From the NCBI GenBank assembly GCA_937967775.1, contig CALCJH010000261.1, forward strand, positions 1-14,604: DNA of 14,604 bases, given 5' to 3'. The stretch is from an uncultured bacterium (GTDB taxonomy: Bacteria > Armatimonadota > UBA5829 > DSUL01). Shown here one piece after another: positions 13,669 through 14,604 of the stretch; within the stretch, counting starts at the first letter, position 1; every line of letters starts with the position of its first letter. Position numbers and translations under genes: made by a program. Under the pieces are notes generated by a model. The model saw nothing but the letters and a program-made list of their open reading frames with translations, searched no databases and was not told where the DNA came from.

Positions 13669-14604
13669 ATGAGCAACCGTTTCCACCGGTGGGCCATACC
13701 GCGATGCAACCTGGCTGTGGTGTGTGCAGCCATCATCTGGATGATGTCCGTGACACTGGCCGAGGCTGTCCCTGCTCCCTTCCGCCTGACGCTGGAGCCG
13801 GATTTCGTGACACTGTTCGAAGGAGAGCATCCCGTTTTCCGGTATGTCCGGGGGGAGATCCTGGCACCGGGGGCGCCGGAAGACAGGCGCAGGAGCACTT
13901 ACATTCATCCCCTCTACTCCGTGGACGGCCTGCCCCTGACGGACGACTTCCCTGCCGACCATCTGCACCACCGGGGCGTGAGCTGGATGTGGTACAAGGT
14001 GGTCTGCGACGGGGTCACGACCGATCTCTGGACCCTGAAAGGGGTACGCCAGCGGTTCGAGAGGATGTTGACGCCAGCCCTCTATGAGGATCGGGCTGTC
14101 CTGCGATTCCGCAACGGGTGGTATCAGGACGCCGACGGCAAGCGCATCATGGAGGAGTGGGTGACGCTGACCGCCTACCAGGCCGAAGGCGGAGGACGCA
14201 TCATTGATGTGGAGTTGCTCTTTTCAGCACCGGGATCTCCGGTGACGCTGGGAGTCTCGAACACGGGATACAGCGGGTTTGGCGTGCGCTTCGGCCCGTG
14301 CGACAGCAAGACAATTCTGACCTCCAGTGGCCCCATCACGGCGGACGAGAACCGCAACCCGCACCGCTGGGCGGACTTCACGGCGCGGTTCACGGATACG
14401 CTGCGGCTGGACGGCATCACGGTCTTCGACCATCCCTCCAACCCGAACAGTCCGCCGGGATGGACTCTGCGGTTCTACGGATACCTGAATCCCGCGTTCA
14501 CTTCTCGCACGGACGACTACACTATCCGGCCGGGAGAGCCGCTGCGGCTGCGGTATCGTCTGTGGGTGCATCGAGGGCGGCCGTCAGCGGAACGGTTGGA
14601 GCAG
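13669..14604 (+). CDS. Exported DUF6807 (PmoA-like) family protein, cut by the window edge
   Basis: The frame is open for 312 codons to the last base, so the 3' end is missing. The N-terminus has basic residues, a hydrophobic stretch (about 14-30) and an AEA site (31-33), a probable Sec signal peptide. The mature part carries YIHPLYSVDG (78-87) and DHLHHRGVSWMW (97-108), the His-rich signature of DUF6807, annotated in databases as PmoA family. These proteins are common in Planctomycetota and Armatimonadota near sugar-catabolic genes; the activity is not established and the methane-oxygenase label should not be taken at face value. The ATG at 13669 has GGAG at 13656-13659, 9 nt away. It is divergent from the hyd operon across a 249 nt spacer and may share its regulatory region. 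Confidence 0.78.
   Translation, partial: MSNRFHRWAIPRCNLAVVCAAIIWMMSVTLAEAVPAPFRLTLEPDFVTLFEGEHPVFRYVRGEILAPGAPEDRRRSTYIHPLYSVDGLPLTDDFPADHLHHRGVSWMWYKVVCDGVTTDLWTLKGVRQRFERMLTPALYEDRAVLRFRNGWYQDADGKRIMEEWVTLTAYQAEGGGRIIDVELLFSAPGSPVTLGVSNTGYSGFGVRFGPCDSKTILTSSGPITADENRNPHRWADFTARFTDTLRLDGITVFDHPSNPNSPPGWTLRFYGYLNPAFTSRTDDYTIRPGEPLRLRYRLWVHRGRPSAERLEQ

Noticed and set aside
13323..14087. A 254-codon plus-strand frame across the hydC start, promoter and start of the DUF6807 gene
   Set aside because: It would run through hydC, the hyd promoter and both operators, and it is out of frame with the DUF6807 protein, which has a signal peptide, a ribosome site and a recognisable motif.
1..14604. tRNA, rRNA, CRISPR arrays, insertion sequences, attachment sites
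   Set aside because: No cloverleaf, rRNA-like stretch, spaced direct repeat array, transposase-like protein or terminal inverted repeat was seen on reading both strands.

Overview
The window is GC-rich, tightly packed bacterial DNA with frequent GTG/TTG starts and 1-4 nt gene overlaps. A type IV pilin-like protein ending in an H-X9-DG motif, a secreted DUF6807-like protein and a xylose-isomerase-like epimerase are gene types expanded in Armatimonadota, Planctomycetota and related environmental phyla. A large electron-bifurcating [FeFe] hydrogenase operon points to a fermentative or facultatively anaerobic life. The assignment to an Armatimonadota-like organism is inference; no rRNA or other marker is present.

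Left part (1-2359): the tail of an unknown gene overlaps a sugar phosphate isomerase/epimerase. This is followed by a membrane-anchored protein with LTxxQ-type motifs (Spy/CpxP-like). A convergent short-chain dehydrogenase ends 1 nt from it, and a perfect 10-bp inverted repeat lies at the junction.

Middle part (2360-5774): a 212-239 nt divergent spacer carries two related inverted repeats and a perfect TATAAT box. It precedes a ktrA-ktrB potassium uptake pair coupled by TGATG. A 321 nt spacer ends in a good promoter for a single prepilin-like H-X9-DG protein.

Right part (5797-13558, minus strand): a single 7.6 kb transcription unit reads hydC-hydB-hydA-[2Fe-2S] ferredoxin-hydS-SpoIIE-type phosphatase. 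HydABC has all the parts of an NADH/ferredoxin-dependent bifurcating hydrogenase. HydS is a PAS-containing, sensory-type (group C) [FeFe] hydrogenase homologue in which the proton-relay cysteine is replaced by alanine. Its stop overlaps the start of a PP2C/SpoIIE-type phosphatase, suggesting a path from H2 or redox sensing to protein dephosphorylation. The promoter (TTGACA-17-TAATAT) is flanked by two 18-bp TTGTGA-N6-TCACAA-like palindromes, each 11/12 to the Rex operator core, so control by the NADH/NAD+ ratio is likely. No maturases (HydE/F/G), rex gene or partner kinase lie in the window.

Right edge: a divergent, exported DUF6807 (PmoA-like) protein starts at 13669 and runs off the window. 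I saw no tRNA, rRNA, CRISPR array, insertion sequence or origin.
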